Positions 54,904 to 63,697 are shown, counted from the first letter of the stretch. The stretch is DNA of 64,000 nt from Cryobacterium sp. SO2 (GCF_026151165.2 NZ_CP117849.1:620001-684000), one strand, 5' to 3'. Numbers and translations are program-made. Notes: generated from the letters alone by a model not told the origin.

Positions 54904-56907
54904 TCAGGTAAGCGCGGCGAACCACTCTTTCAGCTTCGGCACCTGCGTGGCCGTCCAGGTCGCCGAGAGGTGGTTGTAGTCCCGGAAGACCGGCACGCCG
55001 TCGTCGATCACGGCGCAACGGTCCGCCGTGCAGATCTGGTCGGTCACGTCGAACACCTGCGTCACGCCGGTCTCGGTCCAGACCTTCTGGCTGAGATCGT
55101 TGAGCGTGGAGACCTCGTCGAACGCGTCGGCGCGGGAGGACGAGCAGTCGTCGGGGAACAGGTGCCAGCGCACCAGGCACTCGTTCGGTTCGAAGTCCAG
55201 GCGCGGGTTGTCCACCACCACACCGACCGTGCCCGTCGCCGGGGTGAGCTCGGCAAGGTAGCTCTTGTACGCGGTCTCCCAGGTGGCCAGCTGCTCGGAC
55301 TCGGGGATGGTGGAGCCGTTGTCGGCGATGATCTCGCCGTCATAGGCGGAAGACTGCGACACGATCACAGCGGTCGGCTGCAGTTCCTTGGCCAGCTCAA
55401 GAGTCTGGTCCTGGTACGGGGCGCAAGACTTGTCACGCACGTTGTCCAGGGCGAGAACCTGCACCTGGATCGCCGGGCAGGCGCTGTGCCAGCGCATCAC
55501 CAGACGGATGCCGCTCTCGCTGGCCGCGGTCGCCATGGCGGCCTTCCACTGGGCGGCGTGGGAGTCGCCGACGAGCATCACGGTGGTGGCGCTGTCCACG
55601 TCGCCGAGTTCGCAGATCGGGATCCCGGACTCCGAGGGCGTGGTGCGATCGCAGCTGTCGTCGGGTGTGATGCTGATGGCCACCTTCGCGGCCGAGGCGA
55701 TCGGCGAGAGCGGCAGCTGGTTGATGTAGCGTCCGGCGCCATAGACCGACCCGGCGAGCAGGCACAGGCCCGCGGTGACCGCCGCGGCGAAGATGAAGGT
55801 GCGCTTGAGCGAGACGGTGAGCCGGCGGCTGTAGCGCAGCGGGTTCTCCACGAAGTAGTAACCCAGGGCGGCGGCGCCCAGCGACGCGATTGCGGCCACA
55901 CACTTGACCAGCACCGAATCGGTCTGCAGCGCGGCAGCGGTGAGGATGATGAACGGCCAGTGCCAGAGGTACCAGGAGTAGGAGATCGTGCCGATCCACT
56001 GCACCGGCCGGGCGGCCAGCAGCCGGGACGGCAGGCTGTGATCGTCCATGGTGGGCGTCGAACCGCCCGCGATCACCAGCAGCGTGCCGAGCACGGGGAT
56101 GAGGGCGATGTAAGAGGGGAACGGGTCGTTCTCGGTGATGCCGAAGAAGGAGTACCCGAGCAGGGCCAGGCCGGCGACGGTGACGATCGTGCCGACCCGG
56201 CGGGTGCGGATGAGCCGGGAGACCGGCAGGGTGGCGAGCAGCCCGGCGGCGGCGAACTCCCACGCCCGGGTGGGCAGCATGTAGAAGGCCCAGGTGGGGT
56301 GGGCATCCGTGGCCCAGATCGACAGCCCGAGCGACACCACGAAGGTGATGCCGAACGCCACGGCGAGCACCCGGCGCAGCGGGATGCGGCGGCGGTAGGC
56401 GATCCAGCAACCCAGCAGGATCAGGAAGGGCCACACCACATAGAACTGTTCTTCCACACCGAGCGACCAGGTGTGCAGGAACGGGCTGCGGTTGACGTCG
56501 ACCGCGAAGTAGTCGGTGGACTGCTGCGCGAAGAGCAGGTTGGAGAAGTAGAGCAGGGAGGCGCCGGCCTGCTTGCCCAGCAGCGGCCAGCGCGACGGGG
56601 AAGCGAGGAGCGCCGCGACGGGTAGGGCGACGAGCACCATGAGTGCCATCGCGGGAACCAGGCGGCGCAGGCGTTTGGCCCAGAACGTGCCGAACCGGAT
56701 TGTGCCCGTTGCCGTGGCTTCCTTGAGCAGGATGCTGGTGATCAGGAACCCGGAGATGACGTAGAAGATGTCCACGCCCACGAACCCGCCGGGGATCGCG
56801 GTGATGCCGGCGTGGAAGACCACGACCGGGATGATAGCGAACGCCCGGAGGCCGTTGATGTCGCCGCGGAACCACTTCTTCGGTGTTGCTGGATCGCTAT
56901 TGGTCAC
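54904..56907 (-). CDS. OafA-type acyltransferase with C-terminal SGNH domain
   Basis: A 667-residue protein. Residues 1-370 are an acyltransferase-3 domain with about ten helices (DINGLRAFAIIPVVVFHAG, YVISGFLITSILL, TWSLGVEEQFYVVWPF). The last 240 residues are an extracytoplasmic SGNH domain (MLVGDSHAAQWKAAM for the Ser, RDYNHLSATWT for the Asp/His pair). The membrane part passes acyl groups across the membrane, and the SGNH part transfers them to a sugar or wall polymer. Start GTG 56907, with GGGGGAAGG upstream. Two secreted SGNH genes follow on the other strand. Confidence 0.93.
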   Translation of the reverse strand: MTNSDPATPKKWFRGDINGLRAFAIIPVVVFHAGITAIPGGFVGVDIFYVISGFLITSILLKEATATGTIRFGTFWAKRLRRLVPAMALMVLVALPVAALLASPSRWPLLGKQAGASLLYFSNLLFAQQSTDYFAVDVNRSPFLHTWSLGVEEQFYVVWPFLILLGCWIAYRRRIPLRRVLAVAFGITFVVSLGLSIWATDAHPTWAFYMLPTRAWEFAAAGLLATLPVSRLIRTRRVGTIVTVAGLALLGYSFFGITENDPFPSYIALIPVLGTLLVIAGGSTPTMDDHSLPSRLLAARPVQWIGTISYSWYLWHWPFIILTAAALQTDSVLVKCVAAIASLGAAALGYYFVENPLRYSRRLTVSLKRTFIFAAAVTAGLCLLAGSVYGAGRYINQLPLSPIASAAKVAISITPDDSCDRTTPSESGIPICELGDVDSATTVMLVGDSHAAQWKAAMATAASESGIRLVMRWHSACPAIQVQVLALDNVRDKSCAPYQDQTLELAKELQPTAVIVSQSSAYDGEIIADNGSTIPESEQLATWETAYKSYLAELTPATGTVGVVVDNPRLDFEPNECLVRWHLFPDDCSSSRADAFDEVSTLNDLSQKVWTETGVTQVFDVTDQICTADRCAVIDDGVPVFRDYNHLSATWTATQVPKLKEWFAALT

Positions 56908-57022
56908 GTTCGGTGCCTTCCCCCGTGGTGGCGTGAGCGCCGTGTGACATGGTAGCAACTCTTGTCCGTCGCCCAGATCGCCCTCACGGGTGCCGCTGGG
57001 CGAGGCGCCCCGGAACGGATCC

Positions 57023-57028
57023 TAAGCT
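57023..57028 (+). promoter_or_regulatory. -10 box (TAAGCT) for a leaderless start
   Basis: TAAGCT, 7 nt before ATG 57036. Confidence 0.45.
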
Positions 57029-57035
57029 GGAGGCC

Positions 57036-57962
57036 ATGGCCATCGATCACCCGACCTCGCCCCGCCGGGGCCGGCGACCGCGCTGGCAGCTGCTCGCGGC
57101 GCTCGGGCTGGTCGGCCTCATCCTCGCGGCCGTGACGGCGGCGGTGCTCTCCGGCCTGGGCGGCGCATCCGCCGGCACCCCGCTGCTGCCGTCGGTCACG
57201 CCGTCGGCGACCCCGTCGGTCACGCCCGCCCCCACGCCGTCGCCCACCCCGACGAGCCCGCCGGTCGCGTTGTTCCTCGGCGACTCCTACACGCTCGGCC
57301 GCGGCGCATCCGACCCCGCGCTGCGCTGGACGACGTTGGTGGCGAGCAAGGCCGGCTGGAAAGAGGTGAACCGGGGTGTGGGCGGCTCCGGGTACGACAC
57401 GGTCTCCGGTCTGGTCGGCTGCAGCGCGGACTACTGCCCCACCTATGTGACCCGGGCCATGGACGTGATCACCGCCCACCCCGACATTGTCATCATCTCC
57501 GGCGGTCAAAACGACCGGCCGATGCTCGCCGCCGACCCGGATGCGGTGCACACGGCCGTGAACGAGACCTACCGGCTGATCCGCCAGGGTTTGCCGAACG
57601 CCCGCATCATCGCCGTCGGGCCGTCAACCCCGGAGGCGGCGACGCCGGCCGTGATCGCGCTGGACTCCTGGGTGCGGGCCGCCGCGACCGGGGTGGATGC
57701 CGAGTACGTGAGCCTGCTCGACCCCGTGGTGATCACGGCGCCGATGGTGGCGCCCGACGCGCTGCACGTCAACGACGCCGGACACCGGGCCATCGCCGCC
57801 CGGGTGCTGGCCGCCGTGACCGCGCCCGCCGCCCCGACTGCGACCCCGACCCCGACTCGGACTGCGACCCCGGCCCCGACTCGGACTGCGACCCCGGCCC
57901 CGACTCGGACTGCGACCCCGGCCCCGACTCGGACTGCGACCCCGGCCCCGACTGCGCCGTGA
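57036..57962 (+). CDS. Secreted/anchored SGNH hydrolase, copy 1, with repeat tail
   Basis: A 308-residue protein. One N-terminal helix (WQLLAALGLVGLILAAVTAA) anchors or exports it, followed by a Thr/Pro linker. The SGNH blocks are FLGDSYTLGRG (Ser near 84), GVGGSGYD, ISGGQNDRP and DALHVNDAGH. It probably hydrolyses or transfers an ester outside the cell. The last 40 residues are a tandem repeat ATPAPTRT of four units, encoded by a 24-bp repeat at about 57838-57960. ATG 57036 follows TAAGCT by 7 nt. Confidence 0.88.
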   Translation: MAIDHPTSPRRGRRPRWQLLAALGLVGLILAAVTAAVLSGLGGASAGTPLLPSVTPSATPSVTPAPTPSPTPTSPPVALFLGDSYTLGRGASDPALRWTTLVASKAGWKEVNRGVGGSGYDTVSGLVGCSADYCPTYVTRAMDVITAHPDIVIISGGQNDRPMLAADPDAVHTAVNETYRLIRQGLPNARIIAVGPSTPEAATPAVIALDSWVRAAATGVDAEYVSLLDPVVITAPMVAPDALHVNDAGHRAIAARVLAAVTAPAAPTATPTPTRTATPAPTRTATPAPTRTATPAPTRTATPAPTAP

Positions 57963-58040
57963 CCATGAACGTGCCGCGACCCTGACGTCTCCGTCTCCGT
58001 CTCCGTCTCCGTGTCCGTGTCCGTGTCCGTGTCCGTGACC
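57838..58040. repeat. 24-bp coding repeat and adjoining hexanucleotide repeat
   Basis: Four units of a 24-bp repeat (CTCGGACTGCGACCCCGGCC type) end at the stop of the SGNH gene. From 57985 to 58038 comes a run of six-base units, CGTCTC then CGTGTC. Both are candidate slipped-strand sites. Confidence 0.8.
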
Positions 58041-58084
58041 GGCTGAGGCCGCCCGGCGTCGACGCGGGTGGCCTCGGCGGCTCC

Positions 58085-58090
58085 TATGCT
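58085..58090 (+). promoter_or_regulatory. -10 box (TATGCT) for a leaderless start
   Basis: TATGCT, 6 nt before ATG 58097. Confidence 0.45.
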
Positions 58091-58096
58091 GGGGCG

Positions 58097-58879
58097 ATGG
58101 ACACCGGGTCTGCGCGTACCTCTCCGGCCGGTACCTCTCCGGCCGGTGCGTCGCGCCGCCGGCTGCCCCTGTGGCTGCTGGCCGGCGTGGTGCTCGCGGT
58201 CGCCGTGGGCGGGGCGGTGGCGGCAGTCGTGCTCGGCGGCGCCGGGCGGAGTGCGCCGGAGTCGCTGCTGCCGCCGGCGGAGACCCCGCCGACGATAGTT
58301 CCCGGCGACACCGTGGCCGTGTTCCTCGGCGACTCCTACACGCAGGGCTGGGGCGCCTCCGAGCCGTCCCGCCGCTGGTCGGCCCTCGTGGCGGCGGAAT
58401 CCGGCTGGGTGGAAGTAAACCAGGGCCAGGGCGGCACCGGGTTCGTGAGCACGTCAGGCCGGGGCGGCTGCGGCCTGGACTACTGCCCGACCTACCTCGA
58501 GCGGGTGCCGGACGTGATCGCCGCGCATCCCGACATCGTCGTGATCGCGGGCGGCCAGAACGACCTGTCCGAGTTCGCCGCCGACCCCGAAAAGGTGCGC
58601 GCGGCCGTGACCGAGACCTATGGGCTGATCCGCCAAGGCCTGCCGGAGGCGCGCATCATCGTGGTGGGCCCGTCGCTCGCACAGCCGGGCAACGCGCTGA
58701 TCACGGACCTCGACGAGTGGGTGCGGGCGGCCGCGGTGCAGGTGGACGCCGAATACGTGAGCCTGCTCGCCCCCGCCGTGATCGACCCGGCGATGGTGGC
58801 CGCGGACGGGGTGCACGTCAACGACGCCGGCCACCGGGCGATCGCCGACCGGGTGCTCGCCGGCATCCGCGCCCCGTGA
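58097..58879 (+). CDS. Secreted/anchored SGNH hydrolase, copy 2
   Basis: A 260-residue paralogue of the upstream gene without its repeat tail. It has one N-terminal helix (LWLLAGVVLAVAVGGAVAAV), a short linker, then FLGDSYTQGWGASEPSRRW (Ser near 80), QGQGGTGF, IAGGQNDLSE and DGVHVNDAGH. Each gene has its own -10 box, so the two are separate units. They may be partners of the acyltransferase at 54904, for example removing or placing acetyl groups on a surface polymer; this is inferred from position and fold only. Confidence 0.88.
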   Translation: MDTGSARTSPAGTSPAGASRRRLPLWLLAGVVLAVAVGGAVAAVVLGGAGRSAPESLLPPAETPPTIVPGDTVAVFLGDSYTQGWGASEPSRRWSALVAAESGWVEVNQGQGGTGFVSTSGRGGCGLDYCPTYLERVPDVIAAHPDIVVIAGGQNDLSEFAADPEKVRAAVTETYGLIRQGLPEARIIVVGPSLAQPGNALITDLDEWVRAAAVQVDAEYVSLLAPAVIDPAMVAADGVHVNDAGHRAIADRVLAGIRAP

Positions 58880-58941
58880 GCGCGCCCTCTCGCCCGCCAT
58901 CACCCCACACCCCTAGGCGTCTGACGCTGACCTCTCCACCC

Positions 58942-59073
58942 GCCGACTTGCTTCATATCGCCCCATGGATGCCCGCCAAGGGGACTTTTGCGGCATGTCG
59001 GGGAGTGGATCTCCGCCGACTTGCTTCATATCGCCCCATGGATGCCCGCCAAAGGGACTTTTGCGGCAAGTCG
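58942..59073. repeat. Palindrome family E, two copies
   Basis: Copies at 58942-58999 and 59013-59073 (CGCCGACTTGCTTCATATCG ... GGGACTTTTGCGGCAAGTCG), near-identical to each other and akin to the elements before holB. Confidence 0.8.
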
Positions 59074-59122
59074 GTGAGTCACATCCCACCACCAGCAGCG
59101 CTGTGCCGAGCCGAACGGAACC

Positions 59123-59335
59123 TCAGCGCGGCAGCTTGTGGTCCTTGAGCACGAGCACCACGAACACGTAGACGCCCACCAGCTGCCAGAGCGCCCGGAA
59201 GAGCAGATCGGTGGGGGAGTTGCGCGCGGCGAAGGCGGGCTGGGCGAGCACCGCGCGGCGCGGCAGGGCGACGGGACTCGGCACGGCTTGCTGGGGCGGG
59301 GCCGGACGACGGCCCAGAAGCAGATTCTCGGTCAC
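59123..59335 (-). CDS. Hypothetical protein, 70 residues, one membrane span
   Basis: A small protein from GTG 59335. It has a polar Pro/Ala-rich first half (LLLGRRPAPPQQ, PRRAVLAQPAFAARNSPTDL), one helix near the C-terminus (LVGVYVFVVLVL) and ends KDHKLPR. No family is recognised. The start is 7 nt after TACGCT on this strand, the main support for the gene. Confidence 0.6.
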   Translation of the reverse strand: MTENLLLGRRPAPPQQAVPSPVALPRRAVLAQPAFAARNSPTDLLFRALWQLVGVYVFVVLVLKDHKLPR

Positions 59336-59342
59336 GGGCGCC

Positions 59343-59348
59343 AGCGTA
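59343..59348 (-). promoter_or_regulatory. -10 box (TACGCT) for a leaderless start
   Basis: TACGCT on the minus strand, 7 nt before GTG 59335. Confidence 0.4.
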
Positions 59349-59396
59349 CGCGCGCCCGGTGACCGGGCGGCAAACGTCCGGTGAAAACCGGTCCGA

Positions 59397-59570
59397 CTAC
59401 TCCGAGGTCGGTTTGCCGGGTCGCACGGCGGCGGTGTCCGCGATGTCGATGCGGGTGGGCCCGTCGTCGGTCTCCTCCACGGTCACCCGGGGCGCGGCAT
59501 CCGCCTCGCTGGCCTTGGGCGCGGTGGTGAGCTGGTCGTGGCGCTTTTCGTCGAAGGATTTTTCGCTCAT
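59397..59570 (-). CDS. Hypothetical acidic small protein, 57 residues
   Basis: A frame reading MSEKSFDEKRHDQLTTA, then EADAAPRVTVEETDDGPTRI and DIADTAAVRPGKPTSE. It is hydrophilic and without cysteines, probably disordered. The ATG lies 7 nt after TATTGT. No family recognised. It stands in the gap before the oxidoreductase gene on the opposite strand. Confidence 0.55.
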   Translation of the reverse strand: MSEKSFDEKRHDQLTTAPKASEADAAPRVTVEETDDGPTRIDIADTAAVRPGKPTSE

Positions 59571-59577
59571 GACCGGC

Positions 59578-59583
59578 ACAATA
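59578..59583 (-). promoter_or_regulatory. -10 box (TATTGT) for a leaderless start
   Basis: TATTGT on the minus strand, 7 nt before ATG 59570. Confidence 0.4.
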
Positions 59584-59618
59584 ACACGTCAATCTGGTGT
59601 GCCGCCATGCGTTGTCGC

Positions 59619-59624
59619 TAGGCT
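59619..59624 (+). promoter_or_regulatory. -10 box (TAGGCT) for a leaderless start
   Basis: TAGGCT, 6 nt before ATG 59631. Confidence 0.45.
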
Positions 59625-59630
59625 CGCAGC

Positions 59631-60617
59631 ATGACAGATGCACTTCGCTGGGGAATCCTGGCCACGGGCGGAATCGCCCATCAATTCGCCGGTGACCTCG
59701 TGAAGAACGGCTTCACCGTGCAGGCCGTCGGGTCCCGCAGCCAGGCGGCAGCGGATGCCTTCGCCGCCGAGTTCGGCATCCCCACGGCGCACCCGAGCTA
59801 CGAGGCTCTCGTGGCCGACCCGAACGTGGACATCATCTACGTGTCCACCCCGCACCCGTTCCACGCGGCCAACGCCAGCCTCGCCCTCGAGGCCGGCAAG
59901 CACGTGCTCGTGGAGAAGCCGATCACCCTCAACGCCGCAGAGGCGCGGCAGCTGGCGGCGCTCGCCGAGAGCAAGAACCTGCTGCTGCTCGAGGCCATGT
60001 GGACCCGGTTCCTGCCGCACATGGGCCGCATCCGCGAGATTCTCGCCGCCGGCACCCTCGGTGACGTGCACTCGCTCATCGCCGACCACACCCAGGACCT
60101 GCCCGACGACCCCACCCACCGCATCAACTCGCTGGCGCTCGGTGGCGGCGCGCTGCTCGACCTCGGGATCTACCCGGTGTCGTTCGCGTCGGCGCTGTTC
60201 GGCCGGCCCGAGACGATCCTCGCCTCCGCCACGTTCAAGGACACCGGCGTGGATGCGCAGATCGCCACCATCTTCCGCTACCCGGGCGGCCAGATCGCCA
60301 CCCTGCTCTCCGCGAGCGACACCAAGGGACCCAACACCGCCAGCATCCTCGGCACCGAGGGCCGGATCGACATCGACGCGGTCTGGTACTCGCCCACCAC
60401 CTTCCGGGTGCTGAACGGTGCCAATGAGGTCGTCGAGTCGTACGAGACGCCCGCGTTCGTGGGCCGGGGCATGCACTTCCAGGCCGTCGAGGCCGAACGG
60501 CTCGTGGCCGCGGGGCTGATCACCAGCGAGCTGCTCACCACGGCGGAGTCGGTGCAGATCATGGAGACCCTCGACGAGATCCGCTCCCAGATCGGGCTGG
60601 TCTACGCGGGCGACTGA
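59631..60617 (+). CDS. Gfo/Idh/MocA family oxidoreductase
   Basis: A 328-residue NAD(P)-dependent oxidoreductase. The N-terminal Rossmann fold starts WGILATGGIAHQFAGDLVKN. It continues with VDIIYVSTPHPFHAANA and the catalytic-type Lys in KHVLVEKPITLNAAEARQL. The C-terminal domain has GGGALLDLGIYPVSFASALF with the His replaced by Tyr/Pro context, as in the dimeric dihydrodiol / glucose-fructose oxidoreductase-like group. Substrates are sugars or inositols. It is a single gene with its own -10 box. Confidence 0.92.
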   Translation: MTDALRWGILATGGIAHQFAGDLVKNGFTVQAVGSRSQAAADAFAAEFGIPTAHPSYEALVADPNVDIIYVSTPHPFHAANASLALEAGKHVLVEKPITLNAAEARQLAALAESKNLLLLEAMWTRFLPHMGRIREILAAGTLGDVHSLIADHTQDLPDDPTHRINSLALGGGALLDLGIYPVSFASALFGRPETILASATFKDTGVDAQIATIFRYPGGQIATLLSASDTKGPNTASILGTEGRIDIDAVWYSPTTFRVLNGANEVVESYETPAFVGRGMHFQAVEAERLVAAGLITSELLTTAESVQIMETLDEIRSQIGLVYAGD

Positions 60618-61054
60618 CGCCGCCGCACTGCTCGAGCGTGGGTGGCTTACGTCGCGGCACGTGTTAGGTCCGGCGGCACGTGTTGCTACACGTGCTGCCG
60701 GGACGAACGCGTGCCCCAAGCGTGCGTGCGCATGCCGCCGGGACGAACGCGTGCCGCGGGCTACTGCTCGCGGCGTGTGAAATTCCTCACGGCGGAGGTA
60801 GGTGCTCGTGGCACGCGAAAATGCGCGCAAGATCGCGTGCCACGAGCATTTTCGCGTGCCGCGAGAGTTCTCGCAGGCCACGGGCGCATCCCAGCGGCAC
60901 GCAGATTGGGTCGCGGGGTCTCGACGAGCTCGACCAGCGATTGCTTCGGCGCGCAGATTGGGCCGGGGGTCTCGACGAGCTCGACCGGCGGCGGGTGCGG
61001 CGCGTGGAGTGGGCATCAGTGACGGAGCCTGGCAGGGCTCACACCCTCACTCGC
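60618..61054. repeat. Gene-free stretch with palindromes (family F) and core-repeat copies A9
   Basis: It holds inverted motifs of the type GGCACGTGTT / GCGTGCCGCGAG (60652-60862), of which CTCGTGGCACGCGAAAATGC ... GCGTGCCACGAGCATTTTCG is the clearest. Two inverted copies of the core repeat, GGTCTCGACGAGCTCGACCA, follow at 60916 and 60967. No gene seen. Confidence 0.75.
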
Positions 61055-61060
61055 TAAAAT
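61055..61060 (+). promoter_or_regulatory. -10 box (TAAAAT) for a leaderless start
   Basis: TAAAAT, 6 nt before GTG 61067. Confidence 0.5.
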
Positions 61061-61066
61061 ACTGCG

Positions 61067-62719
61067 GTGGATACACCAGACCCGTCTGTGCCGGACAAGG
61101 ACGCCCCCTCAGAGGCCTCGGCCGATCAGCCGACCGAGTTCCTCGCCGCGCAGCCGGCCGCCGACGCGGATGCCGCGCACCCGGCCTCGGCCGATCAGCC
61201 GACCGAGCTCCTCGGCGCGCAGCCGGCCGCCGACGCGGATGCCGCACAGTCCGCTACCTCCACCGACCCGGCCACCTCCGCCACCGCCACCGACCCGGTC
61301 ACCCCGCATGCCGCCCCCGCCGGCGCCGGCCGCCGGATCACGGTGCTCGTCGCCGCTGCCGTGGCCTTCGTGCTGCTGGGCAGCGGCGCCATCTGGGCCG
61401 GAGCGGCCACCGCCGGCAACCCCGAGCCGGTTGCGGTCGCCGCCCCCACCGAATCCGCCACCGCGACACCCACCCCCACGCCCACCACCCCAGCCGCCCG
61501 GCCGGGCCCCACCGCGGCCACCGTCGCGAGCCCGCTGCGCACCTGCTCGGTCGCGGGACTGGCCGCTGACTCCCGGCTGGGCGAGTTCCAGGCGCAGGTC
61601 GTGAACGCTGACACCGGTGAGGTGCTCTTCGACCGGGGCGGCAGCACCGCATCCCGCACCGCCAGCGTGCTCAAGGTTCTCACCTCGGCCGCGGCGCTGA
61701 GCGTGCTCGGCGCCGACTACCGGGCCACCACCACCGTTGTCGCCGGCACCGAACCCGGCCAGGTGGTGCTCGTCGGCGGCGGCGACCTCACCCTGTCGAG
61801 CACACCCACCGGCGACGAGTCGGTCTACGAGGGTGCCGCGCACCTCGACGCCCTCGCCGAGCAGGCCCGCACCGCGATGGGCGGCACCCCGATCACCTCC
61901 GTGGTGCTGGACTCCAGCTACTTCGGCGATCCCGGCTGGGAGCCGAGCTGGAACCGCAAGGAGCAGACCGACGGATACATGCCCCTGATCACCGCCCTGC
62001 AGGTGGACGGCGACCGCGACAACCCGTACAACAACACCTCCCCGCGCAGCGACGACCCCGTCGGCCGGGCCGGCGCCGCGTTCGCGGCCGAGCTCGGCGG
62101 CGACGTGGCCGTGAGCGTCGGCACCGCCCCGGCCGGCGCCGCGGTGCTGGCCTCCGTGCAGTCGCAGCCGGTGGGCGTGCTCATCAAGCAGGCGCTGATC
62201 GTGTCCGACAATGCCATCGCCGAAATGCTCGCCCGGCTCGTGGCCGTGGAGTCCGGCTCCGGCAACACCTTCGCCGCCATCCAGCCCGCCGTGCTCGGCG
62301 GCCTGGCCGACTACGGCATCGACACCACGGGCATCCTCATCGCCGACGGCTCCGGGCTCTCCGACAACAACGCCGTGCCGCCGGCCTACCTCACCAAACT
62401 GTTCCGGCAGACCAACACCAGGGAGGGCAGCCTGGGCGAGATCTTCGACGGCCTGCCCATCGCCGGCGGCAACTCCGGATCGCTGTCCTACAGCGACCGG
62501 TTCTCCGGCGCCAACGCGGATGCCGATGGCGCCGTGTTCGCGAAGACCGGCTGGATCGACACCGGCTACACCCTCGCCGGCATCATCCGCGCCCAAGACG
62601 GCAGCACCCTCACCTTCGCCGTATACGCGCTGGGTGATGTGGGTGATAATGCGAAGCAGGCGATCGACACCATCACGACGGGGTTCTTCCGCTGCGGAAA
62701 CAACCTCTCGAACAACTGA
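61067..62719 (+). CDS. dacB: D-alanyl-D-alanine carboxypeptidase/endopeptidase (PBP4 family)
   Basis: A 550-residue exported low-molecular-mass PBP. It begins with a cytosolic acidic region containing two 23-residue repeats (ADQPTELLGAQPAADADA type, 69-bp units at 61115-61252). A membrane helix (ITVLVAAAVAFVLLGSGAI) and a Pro/Thr linker follow. The peptidase S13 domain has the active Ser near 200 in TASVLK, SDN near 380 in IVSDNAIAEML and KTG near 493 in FAKTGWID. It trims or cleaves peptidoglycan cross-links. The N-terminal repeats are absent from typical DacB and may vary in number. Confidence 0.93.
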   Translation: MDTPDPSVPDKDAPSEASADQPTEFLAAQPAADADAAHPASADQPTELLGAQPAADADAAQSATSTDPATSATATDPVTPHAAPAGAGRRITVLVAAAVAFVLLGSGAIWAGAATAGNPEPVAVAAPTESATATPTPTPTTPAARPGPTAATVASPLRTCSVAGLAADSRLGEFQAQVVNADTGEVLFDRGGSTASRTASVLKVLTSAAALSVLGADYRATTTVVAGTEPGQVVLVGGGDLTLSSTPTGDESVYEGAAHLDALAEQARTAMGGTPITSVVLDSSYFGDPGWEPSWNRKEQTDGYMPLITALQVDGDRDNPYNNTSPRSDDPVGRAGAAFAAELGGDVAVSVGTAPAGAAVLASVQSQPVGVLIKQALIVSDNAIAEMLARLVAVESGSGNTFAAIQPAVLGGLADYGIDTTGILIADGSGLSDNNAVPPAYLTKLFRQTNTREGSLGEIFDGLPIAGGNSGSLSYSDRFSGANADADGAVFAKTGWIDTGYTLAGIIRAQDGSTLTFAVYALGDVGDNAKQAIDTITTGFFRCGNNLSNN

Positions 62720-62743
62720 TTCTCAACCGACAGGAGTGTTTCC

Positions 62744-63340
62744 GTGACCCGCGCACTGATCATCATTGACGTTCAGAACGACTTCACCGAGGGCGGTGCC
62801 CTCCCGGTCACCGGCGGCGCCGCCGTGGCCGGGGCGATCACCACCCTGCTTAAAGCGCATCCGCACAGCTACGATCACGTCTACGCGTCCCGCGACTGGC
62901 ACGACGCCGAGGGTGGCAACAACGGCCACTTCGCGGTGGACATCGAACCCGACTTCATCGACACCTGGCCGGTGCACTGCGTGGCCGACACCGCCGGCGC
63001 CGAGTATCACCCGGCGCTGAGCCTGCCGGAGTCGACGGTGCACATCCTCAAGGGGCAGGGCCAGCCCGGCTACTCGATCTTCGACGGCGTCGACGCGGCG
63101 GGCGTGAGGTTCGGCGAGCTGCTCATCGAGGCGGGTGTGACGGATATCGACCTGGTCGGCTTGGCCACCGACTACTGTGTGCGGGCGTCGGGGCTCGACG
63201 CGCTCGACCATGGCCAGCACGTGCGGGTGTTCACCGACCTCGTGGCCGGGGTGGCGCCGGAGTCCAGCGTGCAGGCGTTGGCCGAACTCGCCCACGCCGG
63301 TGCGGTGTTGGCCAGCTCGGAGCTCGTCGAGCACGCCTGA
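62744..63340 (+). CDS. pncA: Isochorismatase family protein, probable nicotinamidase
   Basis: A 198-residue cytosolic hydrolase. Nicotinamidase residues are in place: Asp 9 in ALIIIDVQNDFTEGGALPV, a metal-binding region with DWHDAE, Lys in HILKGQGQPGYS and Cys near 145 in GLATDYCVRASGLDA. It converts nicotinamide to nicotinate in NAD recycling. Start GTG 62744 has the ribosome-binding site CAGGAG. It lies 24 bases after dacB, probably on the same transcript. Confidence 0.9.
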   Translation: MTRALIIIDVQNDFTEGGALPVTGGAAVAGAITTLLKAHPHSYDHVYASRDWHDAEGGNNGHFAVDIEPDFIDTWPVHCVADTAGAEYHPALSLPESTVHILKGQGQPGYSIFDGVDAAGVRFGELLIEAGVTDIDLVGLATDYCVRASGLDALDHGQHVRVFTDLVAGVAPESSVQALAELAHAGAVLASSELVEHA

Positions 63341-63697
63341 CCCGCGCTGCCCTCGGATGCGCCCGCCCGCGTTGCCAGGGCTGCGCCGAGTTGCCCGTGC
63401 CGCCCGCGTTGCCAGGCGCCGCCCGCGCCCGCGCTCACCCGCCCGCGCCGCCGGGGATGCGCCGAGTTGCCGCAAAGCACCCCTTCACGGGGCCCGAAGG
63501 GGGCTTTTGCGGAAAGTGGGCGAGAAACACTGTGCCGACTTGCTGCAAAGTGCCCCTTGCGGGCACCTGAAGGGGGCTTTTGCGGCAAGTCGGGATTTCT
63601 TGTGGGCAGGTGCATCCGAACGGGGGTGTGCTCCGGAAGTAACGGGTAACGGGAATCCAACTGGTTCCCACTCTCGTTCCACTGACTGGAGGACACC
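63341..63697. repeat. Gene-free stretch with two palindromes of family E
   Basis: Copies at about 63462-63520 (GCCGAGTTGCCGCAAAGCAC ... GGGCTTTTGCGGAAAGTG) and 63534-63592. The promoter of the following gene should lie in 63600-63690, but no clear box was found. No gene. Confidence 0.8.
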
